Positions 55,801-64,000 of a DNA stretch of 64,000 bases are shown piece by piece. The stretch covers positions 2,604,001-2,668,000 of the forward strand of contig OY970389.1 in the NCBI GenBank assembly GCA_963720235.1. Reading direction: 5' to 3'. Source of the stretch: JACMLC01 sp963720235. Its GTDB lineage: Bacteria; Acidobacteriota; Blastocatellia; Pyrinomonadales; Pyrinomonadaceae. Position 1 is the stretch's first letter. Each line of letters starts with the position of its first letter. The notes beneath the pieces are model-generated. The model ran no database searches, was not told the origin of the DNA, and worked only from the letters and a program-made list of their open reading frames with translations. The position numbers were made by a program, and so were the translations under genes.

Positions 55801-58276
55801 CTAGCGACGGCGACCACGACGCGTGCGTCTCGCAGGCGTTCTGATGATCTGCACTTCGCTGGCATCCACAGTCGGCGAAGCTGTCGGCGGGGCCGCGCCA
55901 CTCGGCACGATCCACAGTTCGACCGTCAGACTCTTCTCTCGCGCCGCCATCCATCGTGACAATACGTCCGGCGTCGATGCCGCGTGTATTGACCAGATAG
56001 TCCTTCGCACGATCAGCACGCGCCTGGGCTTCATTGGCTCTGGCTCTGCGGCCACTGTAAGCAATGATGTACCCTTGTGCGCCCGGATCGTTCTGAAGTT
56101 CGATGGCGAAGTTGTCGAGACGCGCTTTCTCGTCGTTGAAGGCGATGTTGCCGTACTCGTCAAACTTACGCGCGATAGCCTGCTGGCCCGTCGAGAACGT
56201 GCAAGAAGCTGTTCTCTGGCATTCGGGCGAGACGCCACCAAGTTCAAGTGTAGCCGTCACAGAAGTTCCGCCTGGTACACCAGTCAAATCAACCGTGATC
56301 GAAGGCGTACCCTGACCACCGCTGATAGTTCCTGCGGAGACCGTCCAGTTGTACGTCAGGCTGGCATTCGGATCGCCGCCGCTCACATTAGCGGAGACGG
56401 TTGCCGTCGGCGTCTGACCCGGCACGATCTGTATAACTTCTGTCGGGCAGGAGACCGAAACGGTCGGACACGGCGGCACGCAGCATCCCGGCGGCGGCTC
56501 AGAGACCGTCACCGTCGTTGAAGAGAAGGACACGCAGCCGCATCCGTCATCAACTTCTACTGTTGCCGTGTAAGTGCCTGCTTGTGCTCCGGTCAAATCC
56601 CAGGTCACGTTCGGGCCTTCGCCCGTGATGCGCCCGCCGGTGCTTGAGTACGTGTAAAGCAACGTATCGCCATCCGGGTCGGAAGCATTGGTCGTCAGGC
56701 TCACAATCTGATCATCACTGATGGTGCAGCTCGTCGGTCTTGTTCCCGGCGGGCAGGGCAGCGTGATCGAGGATTCGGCAGCCGCTATTGAAACTGTCGG
56801 AGGCTGATTCGGTAAGTACTCAGGCGCGCGCTCGTTTCTGCGACCAATGAAGAACTGGAACATGAATCCATGTGCATCTTCCGAAGGATTGAAGCCACGC
56901 GGGAAGGAGCCGACCGTTGCCGGAACGGTAATCGTTCCTGCGCCCGGAATGGTTATCGTCTGGGCTATGTCACGGCCTTCAAACTGCTGCCTGTCCTGCT
57001 GATTGATGTGATAGCGATAGGCCAAGCTAAAGCCCAACCAACGCCTCGGATAGATTCTCAGACCTGCCAAGCCTTCGACCGGGCTGTTCTCAAAAGCGTT
57101 CGGCGTGCGACCGCCGACGTATTGAGTCGAGCGCAGTTCCAGAATCGGCTGGAAGTGCTTGTTAATCGGAAAATCGAAGCCGATGCCCGCGATAAACTCA
57201 TCCGGGCGATCAAGCAGTGTGTGCTCGCCGTTGGGGAAAGTCCCCTTCGGGTTGCTGTTCAAAATGTAGCCGAGGTTAGCCGACAGGTTGACCGAGCGGC
57301 TAAGGCGTCCATCTGCAAACATCACGAGACCGAAATCGCCGATTGAGCCGCCGGGGCCTGCCCCGCGCTGCATCTGGTTGAACCCTGCGAAATCGTCTGC
57401 CTGGTCAGCATAGAAACGATAGAAGGGGATGAACCCGAAGCCGAACGGATTGTTCGGGCCGGTCCAACGCCACTTCGCGCCGACGGTAAAGGTGCTGAAA
57501 GCCGATTGACCATAGAGCCGATTGATAAACGGCGCGTCAGGCAAATAGGCTGGCGATGTCGTAAACGTCGCCGGAATCTCGCGCACCACGCCGCCGATAG
57601 TTATAAAGTTTGTGGCGAGCACGATGCCTGGCAGGATGCTGCCGACGGGAGAGCCGATGCCCGGAAAGGCATCTGCGCCGCCGAAGTTAGGTCCATTGCC
57701 GGTGTTGACCGCGCCAAAGGTCAAGGTAAAGCCCGGCAGAATCGTGCCTGAGGAGAATCCCAGATACGGATACTGCACAAACGGCTGCACCCCTGTGGGG
57801 CGGAACACCGGACGGCCCGCAAAGGCTGCCGGCAATCCATTCGGAGCCAAAATAATCGCCGGGCCACTGCCTAAGAGTCCCGGCCCGAAATAGAGCCTGG
57901 AGTTTGGCAGATAGAAGCTCGACAGATTTTTTGGATTGTTGACGTGAATGCCGCGATAGGCGTCGGTGTTGAAGAAGAGTTCGAGGTGGTCGCCAACTCC
58001 GATTTGGAAGCTGATAGGCACCTCTGTCAAATCAACATTACCGGGATCGCGGTCAAAGTTGCTATATGCAATACTGAAAGTGAACTCTCCGCGACGCAAG
58101 GTCTGACCGTCATAAACGGTAAAGAGTCCGGTTGGCCCTCCCATGGGGCCGCCTGTGCCTACGGTCGGAGCAATGTTCCGTGGATCATTCTCGTTCCTTA
58201 AAGTTTGAGCTGATGCTGCGGCACACAGAATCAACATTACGAGCGCTATAACGTGCGCTCTTCTCGCGAGTCTCAT
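55801..58276 (-). CDS. OmpA-like protein with PKD-type domains (frameshifted)
   Basis: Envelope protein of about 825 residues. Start ATG 58276 with AGGAGG just upstream and signal peptide (ARRAHVIALVMLILCAAASA). A beta-barrel-like region (residues 30-460) is followed by two PKD/Ig-like domains (DPDGDTLLYTYSSTGGRITG; SYSV-type LTYNWTVSAGTISGG). A C-terminal OmpA peptidoglycan-binding domain (DNFAIELQNDPGAQGYIIAY, RADRAKDYLVNTRGIDAGRI) comes last. After GGAREES the frame derails near base 55930. The family ending (LTVELWIVPSGAAPPTASPT...RRGRRR) sits one frame over and stops at 55801. The uncorrected frame ends at 55748. Confidence 0.85.
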
Positions 58277-58625
58277 CGCATTCCTCCTGCGAAATGAGTA
58301 TAAAAAATTTGCGGAATGTGCGGCCTGCCGCACAAGACCACCGGTTGGGCGGATGTCTTTTTGCATCTGACTGTTCATCACAGACATCGCGCGCGACCCG
58401 AAAGCAGCCTTGCGGGGCGCGGACGCTCCAACTACAAGCGTGCAACGACTAAAGTTAAAGTGGAACTGCTACCGCCCTTCGACCGAACCGCTTGTTGATG
58501 GAGCGGAGCAGCGAGAGGAGACAAGCACATTACGAAAGCGCTTGCTCGCGGGCGCTTCCGTCTAAAACCTCAAGCGCCTCCCGACTGTTCTGTTCTTCTT
58601 ACTTAGAGAGAGCTACAGGCCACTG

Positions 58626-58654
58626 TTTATATGAAAACAGAGACCCGATGTCAA
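58626..58654 (-). promoter_or_regulatory. Sigma-70 promoter of the OmpA/PKD gene
   Basis: Minus strand TTGACA (58649-58654), 17-base spacer, TATAAA (58626-58631). The predicted start near 58619 gives a leader of about 340 bases. No gene is seen in the rest of 58277-58798. Confidence 0.75.
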
Positions 58655-58798
58655 CCTGCCTACGTGGACATTCTTCTTAACTATTTGGTGTTGGCAAAGT
58701 TTGTCCTGCGTAAGTATGTCCGCCAGACCATACTCCACTTAGGCTCTGAAATCAAGACTTTTTCACAACTTAGCGTCTAAATCCGTATGTTTTTATTG

Positions 58799-60079
58799 TC
58801 ACGCATATATGCCCCGCATGCGCGTATCATAGGCCACACGGTCTATCGCCAGCATGTAGGCAGCCGTTCTGGTATCCACCGAATGAGAGTCCGCATAGCG
58901 GCACAGGTCGTTGAAACTGGCGACCATCGTCTCCTGCAAACGCTGGTTGACGACATCCTCGCGCCAGAAATATCCCATCCTGTCCTGCACCCATTCAAAG
59001 TATGAAACAGTCACGCCGCCAGCGTTTGCCAGTATGTCTGGAATCACAAAAACTCCCGCTTCGTGCAAAATAGCGTCTGCGGCGGCAGTCGTCGGCCCGT
59101 TCGCGCCTTCGGCCAGCACTTTGCATTTAATCCGGTCGGCATTGGTCGAACGAATTTGATTCTCTGTCGCCGCAGGAACCAGCACATCGCATTCCAGCTC
59201 AAGCAATTCCTCGTTGCTCACGGTCTCGACGCCGGGAAAATCTTCAAACGAGCGCGTTGTTTGCAAGTGCATCAAGGCTTCAGGGATGTCTATCCCGTTC
59301 GGATTGTAGATGCCGCCGTGAACATCCGAGATAGCGACAACTTTATAACCGGATTCATGCAAGAGCCGCGCGGCAATTCCGCCGACATTGCCTGAGCCCT
59401 GCACGACGACTCTTGTCTGCGGCGGCGTGATGCTGAATCTCTTGATGGCCTCGTTAATCACAAAGAGCAGCCCGCGACCTGTGGCCTCGCGTCTTCCGGC
59501 ACTGCCGCCGAGGTCAACTGGCTTGCCTGTCACAACGGCTGTCACAGTATGGCGCGCGTGCATGGAGTAGGTGTCCATAATCCATGCCATCGTCTGCTCG
59601 TTGGTATTCATGTCTGGCGCAGGCACGTCCTTCTCCGGCCCTATGAAGTCAATCAGTTCTGCTGCATAGCGGCGCGTCAGACGCTCAAGCTCGCCCTGCG
59701 ACATCTGCAAAGGGTCGCAGATGACTCCGCCCTTGCCGCCGCCGAACGGCACATTGACGACAGCGCATTTCCAAGTCATCCATGCGGCCAGCGCGCGCAC
59801 TTCATCAATATTCACATCCGGCGCATAGCGTATGCCGCCCTTTGCGGGGCCGCGCGCAAAGTTGTGCTGGACGCGAAATCCTTCAAAGACTTCTATGCGC
59901 CCGGAATCCATGCGCACCGGAATATAGACTTTGATTTCGCGGTTCGGGACACGCATCACCGCGTACAAATCCGGGTCTAAGTCAAGCAGTTGCGCCGCAC
60001 GGTCAAAGCGCGACATCATAGCTTCAAAAGGGTTGTCTTCTCTGATACGCCGTGTGTCGTCCACCATAGCATTAGCCAT
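58799..60079 (-). CDS. gdhA: Glutamate (Glu/Leu/Phe/Val-type) dehydrogenase
   Basis: Reversible oxidative deamination of glutamate to 2-oxoglutarate, linking carbon and nitrogen metabolism. 426 residues, hexameric class. Substrate/catalytic region PFGGGKGGVICDP (catalytic Lys), PAPDMNTNEQTMAWIMDTYS, and nucleotide-binding VVVQGSGNVGGIAARLL with a C-terminal Rossmann domain. An acidic residue after the glycine motif would favour NAD, but cofactor preference is not certain. Cytosolic. It lies 13 bases downstream of larE. Confidence 0.94.
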   Translation of the reverse strand: MANAMVDDTRRIREDNPFEAMMSRFDRAAQLLDLDPDLYAVMRVPNREIKVYIPVRMDSGRIEVFEGFRVQHNFARGPAKGGIRYAPDVNIDEVRALAAWMTWKCAVVNVPFGGGKGGVICDPLQMSQGELERLTRRYAAELIDFIGPEKDVPAPDMNTNEQTMAWIMDTYSMHARHTVTAVVTGKPVDLGGSAGRREATGRGLLFVINEAIKRFSITPPQTRVVVQGSGNVGGIAARLLHESGYKVVAISDVHGGIYNPNGIDIPEALMHLQTTRSFEDFPGVETVSNEELLELECDVLVPAATENQIRSTNADRIKCKVLAEGANGPTTAAADAILHEAGVFVIPDILANAGGVTVSYFEWVQDRMGYFWREDVVNQRLQETMVASFNDLCRYADSHSVDTRTAAYMLAIDRVAYDTRMRGIYA

Positions 60080-60092
60080 AACTGTCTCCTAC

Positions 60093-60962
60093 TCATGACT
60101 TCTTTAAAATCTCATTCATCGCTCCCGTGCGGTATCCGTGCAAATCAAGCGTCACATAGCGAAAGCCCAGGGCGCGAAACTTTGCGGCGAGAGTGTCCAC
60201 TACTTCTCGTTTGAGCGCGCGCTCCATCTCTGCGGGAGCAATCTCAAGGCGCACTATTTGATCGTGATGACGCACGCGAAATTCACGAAAGCCAAGCTCG
60301 CGCATAATCTCTTCGCCGCGATCAACTGTCGCCAGCCGTTCGATAGTCACGGGCGTGCCGTAGGCGATGCGCGAAGAGAGACACGGACTCGCAGGTTGAT
60401 CCCATGTCGGCAAACCTGCGCGATGGCTTAGCTCTCTGACTTCCGCTTTGCTCATCCCGACTTCGACGAGCGGGCTGCGAACGCGATGCTCTGCGGCGGC
60501 GGCGCGTCCCGGCCTGTAATCTCCCAAATCATCCGTCGTCGAACCGTCAATCACGAAAGCATAGCCTTTAAGCTCTGCCAGCGGCGCGAGCTTGTCATAC
60601 AACTCTGTCTTGCAGAAATAGCAACGATTCGGCGCGTTGGCCTGATAGCGCGCATCTTCCAGTTCTTCTGTCCGAATCGTCTCCAGATGAAAACCAAACT
60701 GTTGGGCCAGCCGCGCGACCTGTGCGCGCTGATGCTGTGCGAGGCTCGCGGAATCTCCTGTCACGCAGAGCGCGCGCGCTCCGAGTTCCTCAGTCGCAAT
60801 TAAAGCCACATAGGTGCTGTCAACGCCGCCTGAAAAAGCGATGAGCACAGACTCCATTTCGCGCATGAGAGTGCGCAGGCGTTGCTCTTTCAATTCTGCT
60901 TCGAGCGAAACGATTGCTTCGACCGGCGCGCTTTCCTGCTCGCTTAAAGGGTAACTACTCAC
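60093..60962 (-). CDS. larE: ATP-dependent sacrificial sulfur transferase LarE
   Basis: PP-loop ATP pyrophosphatase that donates sulfur to build the nickel-pincer cofactor of lactate racemase and related enzymes. 289 residues: PP-loop FSGGVDSTYVALIATEELGA, then NRCYFCKTELYDKL (containing Cys residues) and PCLSSRIAYGTPVTIERL. Other lar genes are not in the window, so the target enzyme is unknown. The start is followed by a stretch rich in Glu (MSSYPLSEQESAPVEAIVSL). Confidence 0.92.
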   Translation of the reverse strand: MSSYPLSEQESAPVEAIVSLEAELKEQRLRTLMREMESVLIAFSGGVDSTYVALIATEELGARALCVTGDSASLAQHQRAQVARLAQQFGFHLETIRTEELEDARYQANAPNRCYFCKTELYDKLAPLAELKGYAFVIDGSTTDDLGDYRPGRAAAAEHRVRSPLVEVGMSKAEVRELSHRAGLPTWDQPASPCLSSRIAYGTPVTIERLATVDRGEEIMRELGFREFRVRHHDQIVRLEIAPAEMERALKREVVDTLAAKFRALGFRYVTLDLHGYRTGAMNEILKKS

Positions 60963-61106
60963 AGCCTGTGCCTGCTCTCCTAAAGTCGAGACGAGACACG
61001 TATGTCTGCCGTCTCGCGCTCTTCCAACATGCTCTAATATTTTGAGTTTATTGCGCCGCGCATGTTATCCCAAGCATCCGTGTTAGTGCAACTATCACTC
61101 ATCAGG

Positions 61107-61140
61107 AAATTTTCAAATTCAGAATTTGAAATCTCAAATT
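61107..61140. repeat. Small palindrome related to family E
   Basis: TTTCAAATTC A GAATTTGAAA (61111-61131), followed by ATCTCAAATT, which matches units at 23383 and 14632. It lies in the divergent gap between larE and the TPR gene (60963-61206); the rest of the gap shows another GC-rich palindrome near 60987 (AGACACGTATGTCT). Confidence 0.5.
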
Positions 61141-61206
61141 CTTTTTCATGGGCGTGCGTGTTAAGATGTGTGCCTCCCCGGACTTGTCTCTCAAGCAATT
61201 TACCTG

Positions 61207-62694
61207 ATGAACCGTTTTCCAAAGCTGCGAAATGCCTTGACCTTGAACGGCGTCCGCGCGCATGAAAGAATTTTCTGTGCGCTCGCTGTCTCGCTTCTGC
61301 TGTTTCTCGGCGGCGCGTCGATCGCACGCGCGCAGACGGAGGACGAGATTGGCAGCGAGGATGACCCTATCAAGCTCTTTGAGCGCGGGCAGGACGCGCA
61401 CGCGCGCGGCGACCTTGCGCTGGCTTTAGAGTTTTACGAAGAAGCCATCAAGCTGCGCCCGGAATTTCCAGAGGCCGAGTACCAGCGCGCGACGGCCCTG
61501 ATTTCGCTCAATCGTTTGCCGGAAGCAGAGAAGGCTCTGCGGCGCGCGACGGAATTGCGCAAGACTTGGGCGCTTCCCTTCGCAGTCCTCGGCGACCTGT
61601 TGCTCAGACAAAAGAAGTTGACAGAGGCCGAGCAAATGCTCACGCAGGCTCTCAAGCTTGAGCCGCAAAACGCAAACGCGCTCATAGCTCTCTCAGACCT
61701 GCGAATCCAGACCAAAGCTCCGCGCGAAAGCTTGTTACAGCTTCTCTCTCAACTGCGCACGGCGACGGCTGCGACGGATGCATCTGCAAATCTCTGGGCC
61801 ACGCGCGGCTCAATCGAACGCGCTCTGGGCGACACGCAGGCGGCCATTCAGAGCCTTCAACGCGCCATCACGATTGACCCCAAAAACATCTCCGCACACA
61901 TAGAGCGCGCGGAAGCTTTCGCCAGCGCGGGCGAGACGGCCAGCGCGATTGAGAGCGCGCAAGCAGCACGCCGCATTGCTCCTGCATCCGTTTACGTTGC
62001 GACAACTCTGGCGCGCTTTTATCTTCAAGCGGGCAACTGTGCAGAGGCCGCGCGCACGCTCGATGAAATAGATGCTGTTACGAAGCAGCCTGCGGAAACG
62101 GCATCGCTGCGAAGTGTGTTGACGATTGAATGCGCGAGCGGCGACAAAGAGCGCGCGGCTTTGGAAGAAGCTCTGGCGAAAGACCAGCGCAATGCCGCGC
62201 TGCTGTCTCGACTCTGCACGCTCTATCGCAAAGACGACCCGCAACGCTCTCTGGATTACTGTCGCCGCGCGCTTGAGACAGAGCCGGGCAATGCGGATTA
62301 TGCAACCAGCTATGCGGCTGCGCTTGTTCAGGCACGTCGCTTTGCCGAAGCCGCCGCACTCTTAAAGAGAGTTATAGAAAGCGTGCCTGACAATTATGTA
62401 GCGCATGCCAATCTGGCAATCGCGCTTTACCAGCTCAAAAGATTTCAGGAAGCTCTAGTCGAATATCGTTGGATACTTGAAGCGAAACCGGAAACGACTG
62501 CCGCCTATTTTTTCATCGCCACAGCGCATGATAATCTTGGCGAGTACAAAGAGGCGCTTGCTGCCTATGAAACTTTTCTGGCGCGCGCAGACCCGCAGAA
62601 ATTTCAGTTAGAGATTGAAAAGGTCAACCTGCGGCTTCCGGGCCTGCGCAATCAGATTAAGCTCGGTCAGGGAGCAAAGAAGAAAAGTGAATAG
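61207..62694 (+). CDS. Secreted TPR-repeat protein
   Basis: A 495-residue protein from the ATG at 61207 (the frame opens earlier without a signal). Signal peptide FCALAVSLLLFLGGASIARA. Then about ten tetratricopeptide repeats, e.g. HARGDLALALEFYEEAIKLR, DTQAAIQSLQRAITIDPKNI, RFQEALVEYRWILEAKPETT, EYKEALAAYETFLARADPQK. Periplasmic scaffold for protein interaction; partner unknown. A family H hairpin overlaps its stop, and two secreted helical proteins follow on the same strand. Confidence 0.88.
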   Translation: MNRFPKLRNALTLNGVRAHERIFCALAVSLLLFLGGASIARAQTEDEIGSEDDPIKLFERGQDAHARGDLALALEFYEEAIKLRPEFPEAEYQRATALISLNRLPEAEKALRRATELRKTWALPFAVLGDLLLRQKKLTEAEQMLTQALKLEPQNANALIALSDLRIQTKAPRESLLQLLSQLRTATAATDASANLWATRGSIERALGDTQAAIQSLQRAITIDPKNISAHIERAEAFASAGETASAIESAQAARRIAPASVYVATTLARFYLQAGNCAEAARTLDEIDAVTKQPAETASLRSVLTIECASGDKERAALEEALAKDQRNAALLSRLCTLYRKDDPQRSLDYCRRALETEPGNADYATSYAAALVQARRFAEAAALLKRVIESVPDNYVAHANLAIALYQLKRFQEALVEYRWILEAKPETTAAYFFIATAHDNLGEYKEALAAYETFLARADPQKFQLEIEKVNLRLPGLRNQIKLGQGAKKKSE

Positions 62695-62807
62695 TGAATA
62701 GTAAATCGTAAATGGAGAGCATGCTGTTTCTCGTTTGCGTCTGCCATTTCCGATGAGCAATCACGATTCGCTATTTACTATTTACCCTAAGACTATTTAC
62801 TATCACA
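62685..62807. repeat. Heptamer-armed hairpin, family H (AGTGAAT)
   Basis: Left arm AGTGAAT AGTGAAT AGTAAAT CGTAAAT; right arm (62759-62807) has the complement, interrupted by GACTATTTACTATCAC. The left arm contains the stop codon of the TPR gene; the right arm ends 7 bases before the next start. Confidence 0.82.
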
Positions 62808-62813
62808 GAAGTT

Positions 62814-63416
62814 ATGGCTTCCCCGCTCAAACAGCGTCCGGCATTTGTTATCTGCCTGCTGATGGCTTTCATCGCTTGCGTCGGTTCGTCTGCGCTCGGT
62901 CAGGATAATCTGCTTGTCCCATCTCCGTCCGCGCCGCCGCCTCTGAAATTTATTTCGGGCAACGAACGCGCGCAGCTTTCCGCAGCACGCGATGCCAAAG
63001 CGCGCTTAAAAGCCGGGATAGAAATGGCCCAGCTAAGATTGCTGCGCGCAGAGCAGTTCACGATTGACCAGCGTTTCACCTGGGCGACGATTGAGCTTGG
63101 CATTTATCAGGCACTGATTGAAGACCTCTTGCGTTTTCTCGGCGGGCAAAAAGCCAATAGTAACAAGACGCGCGATTTCTACAGACTGCTGGAAATAGAA
63201 TTGCGCAAGCATGGCATGCGCCTCGAAGCCATACGCCGCGTGACGCCTACTGAATATGCAATCCACGTCAAAGCCATCGCGGAATTTGCGGACGATGCGC
63301 GCACAAACGCTCTCAACTCTTTCTTCAGCGACAATGTATTAGAGCAGGATTCAAATAACTCTTCGGCCAAAGAAAGTTCGGCAGCATCTCCCGCTCAACC
63401 AAAGAAGCAACCATGA
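62814..63416 (+). CDS. Secreted helical protein, unknown
   Basis: A 200-residue protein with signal peptide (AFVICLLMAFIACVGSSALG) and a charged, mostly helical mature part (SAARDAKARLKAGIEMAQLR, FTWATIELGIYQALIEDLLR) ending in a Ser/Pro/Lys-rich tail (ESSAASPAQPKKQP). No domain recognised. The last codons overlap the next start (ATGA), so the two are coupled. The gene order TPR, helical, helical suggests one envelope-related unit. Confidence 0.8.
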   Translation: MASPLKQRPAFVICLLMAFIACVGSSALGQDNLLVPSPSAPPPLKFISGNERAQLSAARDAKARLKAGIEMAQLRLLRAEQFTIDQRFTWATIELGIYQALIEDLLRFLGGQKANSNKTRDFYRLLEIELRKHGMRLEAIRRVTPTEYAIHVKAIAEFADDARTNALNSFFSDNVLEQDSNNSSAKESSAASPAQPKKQP

Positions 63417-63982
63417 AATCTAAAGCTTTAAACACGGCAGGTCTTTTGTGCCTGCTCTCCTTAACTCTCACGCTCGCAGCAACACAGTCTCAGGCACGAC
63501 CCAAGCGCGACCACCTGACTCCGCAGGAAGCAGACCTCGTGCGCGAGGCGCAGGAGTTGGACAAACGCACCGCAGTCTTTATCAAAGCGGCAGAGCGGCG
63601 CGTGCTTGCCATCACAGACCCGAACGCCGCTGCGCAGATGCAAAAGGATGCAGAGAAGTGGGGCGAACTAAAAGGCACGCGCGCGGATTTTTTGTATGAC
63701 CTCTCGAAGATTCTTGATGAAGCGATTACCAACATAGACGATGTCAGCTCGCGCGACGAGAGAAATCCGCTCGTCCCAAAAGCCATGCGCAAGTTGGCCG
63801 AAGCCTCCACGCGCATCCTCGCGCAGCTTGCTCCACTGCGCGATAAAGTCGAAGAGGGAAAAGAGCGCGCTTCGCTTGAACAGGCCGCAGAGTATGCAGA
63901 GTCCGTGATAGAAGCTGCGAACAAGCTTCCGGCTGCTCAACCCGCGAAAGACGGCAAGAAGAAAGGTGGCGATAAGCAATAA
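63413..63982 (+). CDS. Secreted helical protein, unknown
   Basis: A 189-residue protein with signal peptide (ALNTAGLLCLLSLTLTLAAT) and a long all-helical body (LDKRTAVFIKAAERRVLAIT, RNPLVPKAMRKLAEASTRIL, ASLEQAAEYAESVIEAANKL), ending in a Lys/Gly-rich tail (KDGKKKGGDKQ). Function unknown. Translationally coupled to the preceding gene. Its length and helix pattern resemble that protein's, so they may form a complex; this is inference. Confidence 0.8.
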   Translation: MKSKALNTAGLLCLLSLTLTLAATQSQARPKRDHLTPQEADLVREAQELDKRTAVFIKAAERRVLAITDPNAAAQMQKDAEKWGELKGTRADFLYDLSKILDEAITNIDDVSSRDERNPLVPKAMRKLAEASTRILAQLAPLRDKVEEGKERASLEQAAEYAESVIEAANKLPAAQPAKDGKKKGGDKQ

Positions 63983-64000
63983 GACTTCTTCGAGAGAGAG

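Overview
The window reads as a chromosomal segment of an Acidobacteriota bacterium, most likely class Blastocatellia. The evidence is two secreted 'VWFA-related' proteins of the acidobacterial type, a TonB-dependent receptor with an N-terminal carboxypeptidase-regulatory-like domain, a large PKD/OmpA-type envelope protein and many zinc-ribbon fusions. The 16S gene is present (15487-17048) and would settle the assignment. Almost all genes are housekeeping or envelope genes; there is no prophage, CRISPR array or recognisable IS.

Layout. 1-3.7 kb: a frameshifted VWFA gene, an AT-richer two-gene cassette (small basic protein plus a Rossmann-like 'FINCPFD' protein) and a 156-bp inverted-repeat element. 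3.7-11.2 kb: serA, corA, pgpA, rimO and a frameshifted transglutaminase gene. 11.3-17.5 kb: an rRNA operon on the minus strand (two strong promoters, 16S, tRNA-Ile, tRNA-fMet, tRNA-Ala, 23S, 5S, terminator). 17.5-24.8 kb: an SH3 lipoprotein, an M61-like peptidase, a DUF2946-like protein, a TonB receptor, a microprotein and a second VWFA gene. 24.8-29.6 kb, plus strand: purH, M48 peptidase, TonB-like protein, fabI, LOG protein. 29.6-43.7 kb, minus strand: cutA, DUF2007, a PfkB kinase, mtnP, an MBL hydrolase, a parvulin, mce-meaB-acyl-CoA dehydrogenase (propionate/branched-chain catabolism), rluB, a HEPN/MNT toxin-antitoxin pair, scpB-scpA, trpS and an M50 protease. 43.9-50.5 kb: a beta-propeller protein, hflX-pgpH (a c-di-AMP phosphodiesterase candidate), HIT, HU/IHF. 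50.7-64 kb: rpsA, a sortilin-like propeller with an embedded peptidoglycan-binding domain, a frameshifted OmpA/PKD protein, gdhA, larE, a TPR protein and two secreted helical proteins.

The most unusual signal is not a gene. Nearly twenty gene junctions carry hairpins whose arms are degenerate tandem repeats, almost always with a 7-nt period. The motif differs from site to site, but the architecture and often an AGTnnnn heptad pattern are the same. Some are nested, one motif family also occurs in the 16S-23S spacer, and several extend into the last codons of the upstream gene. They resemble the heptanucleotide STRR hairpins of filamentous cyanobacteria.

Three long envelope genes (79-2260, 9013-11215, 55801-58276) each carry one apparent single-base frameshift. 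This could be residual assembly error or real decay, and it limits confidence in those products.
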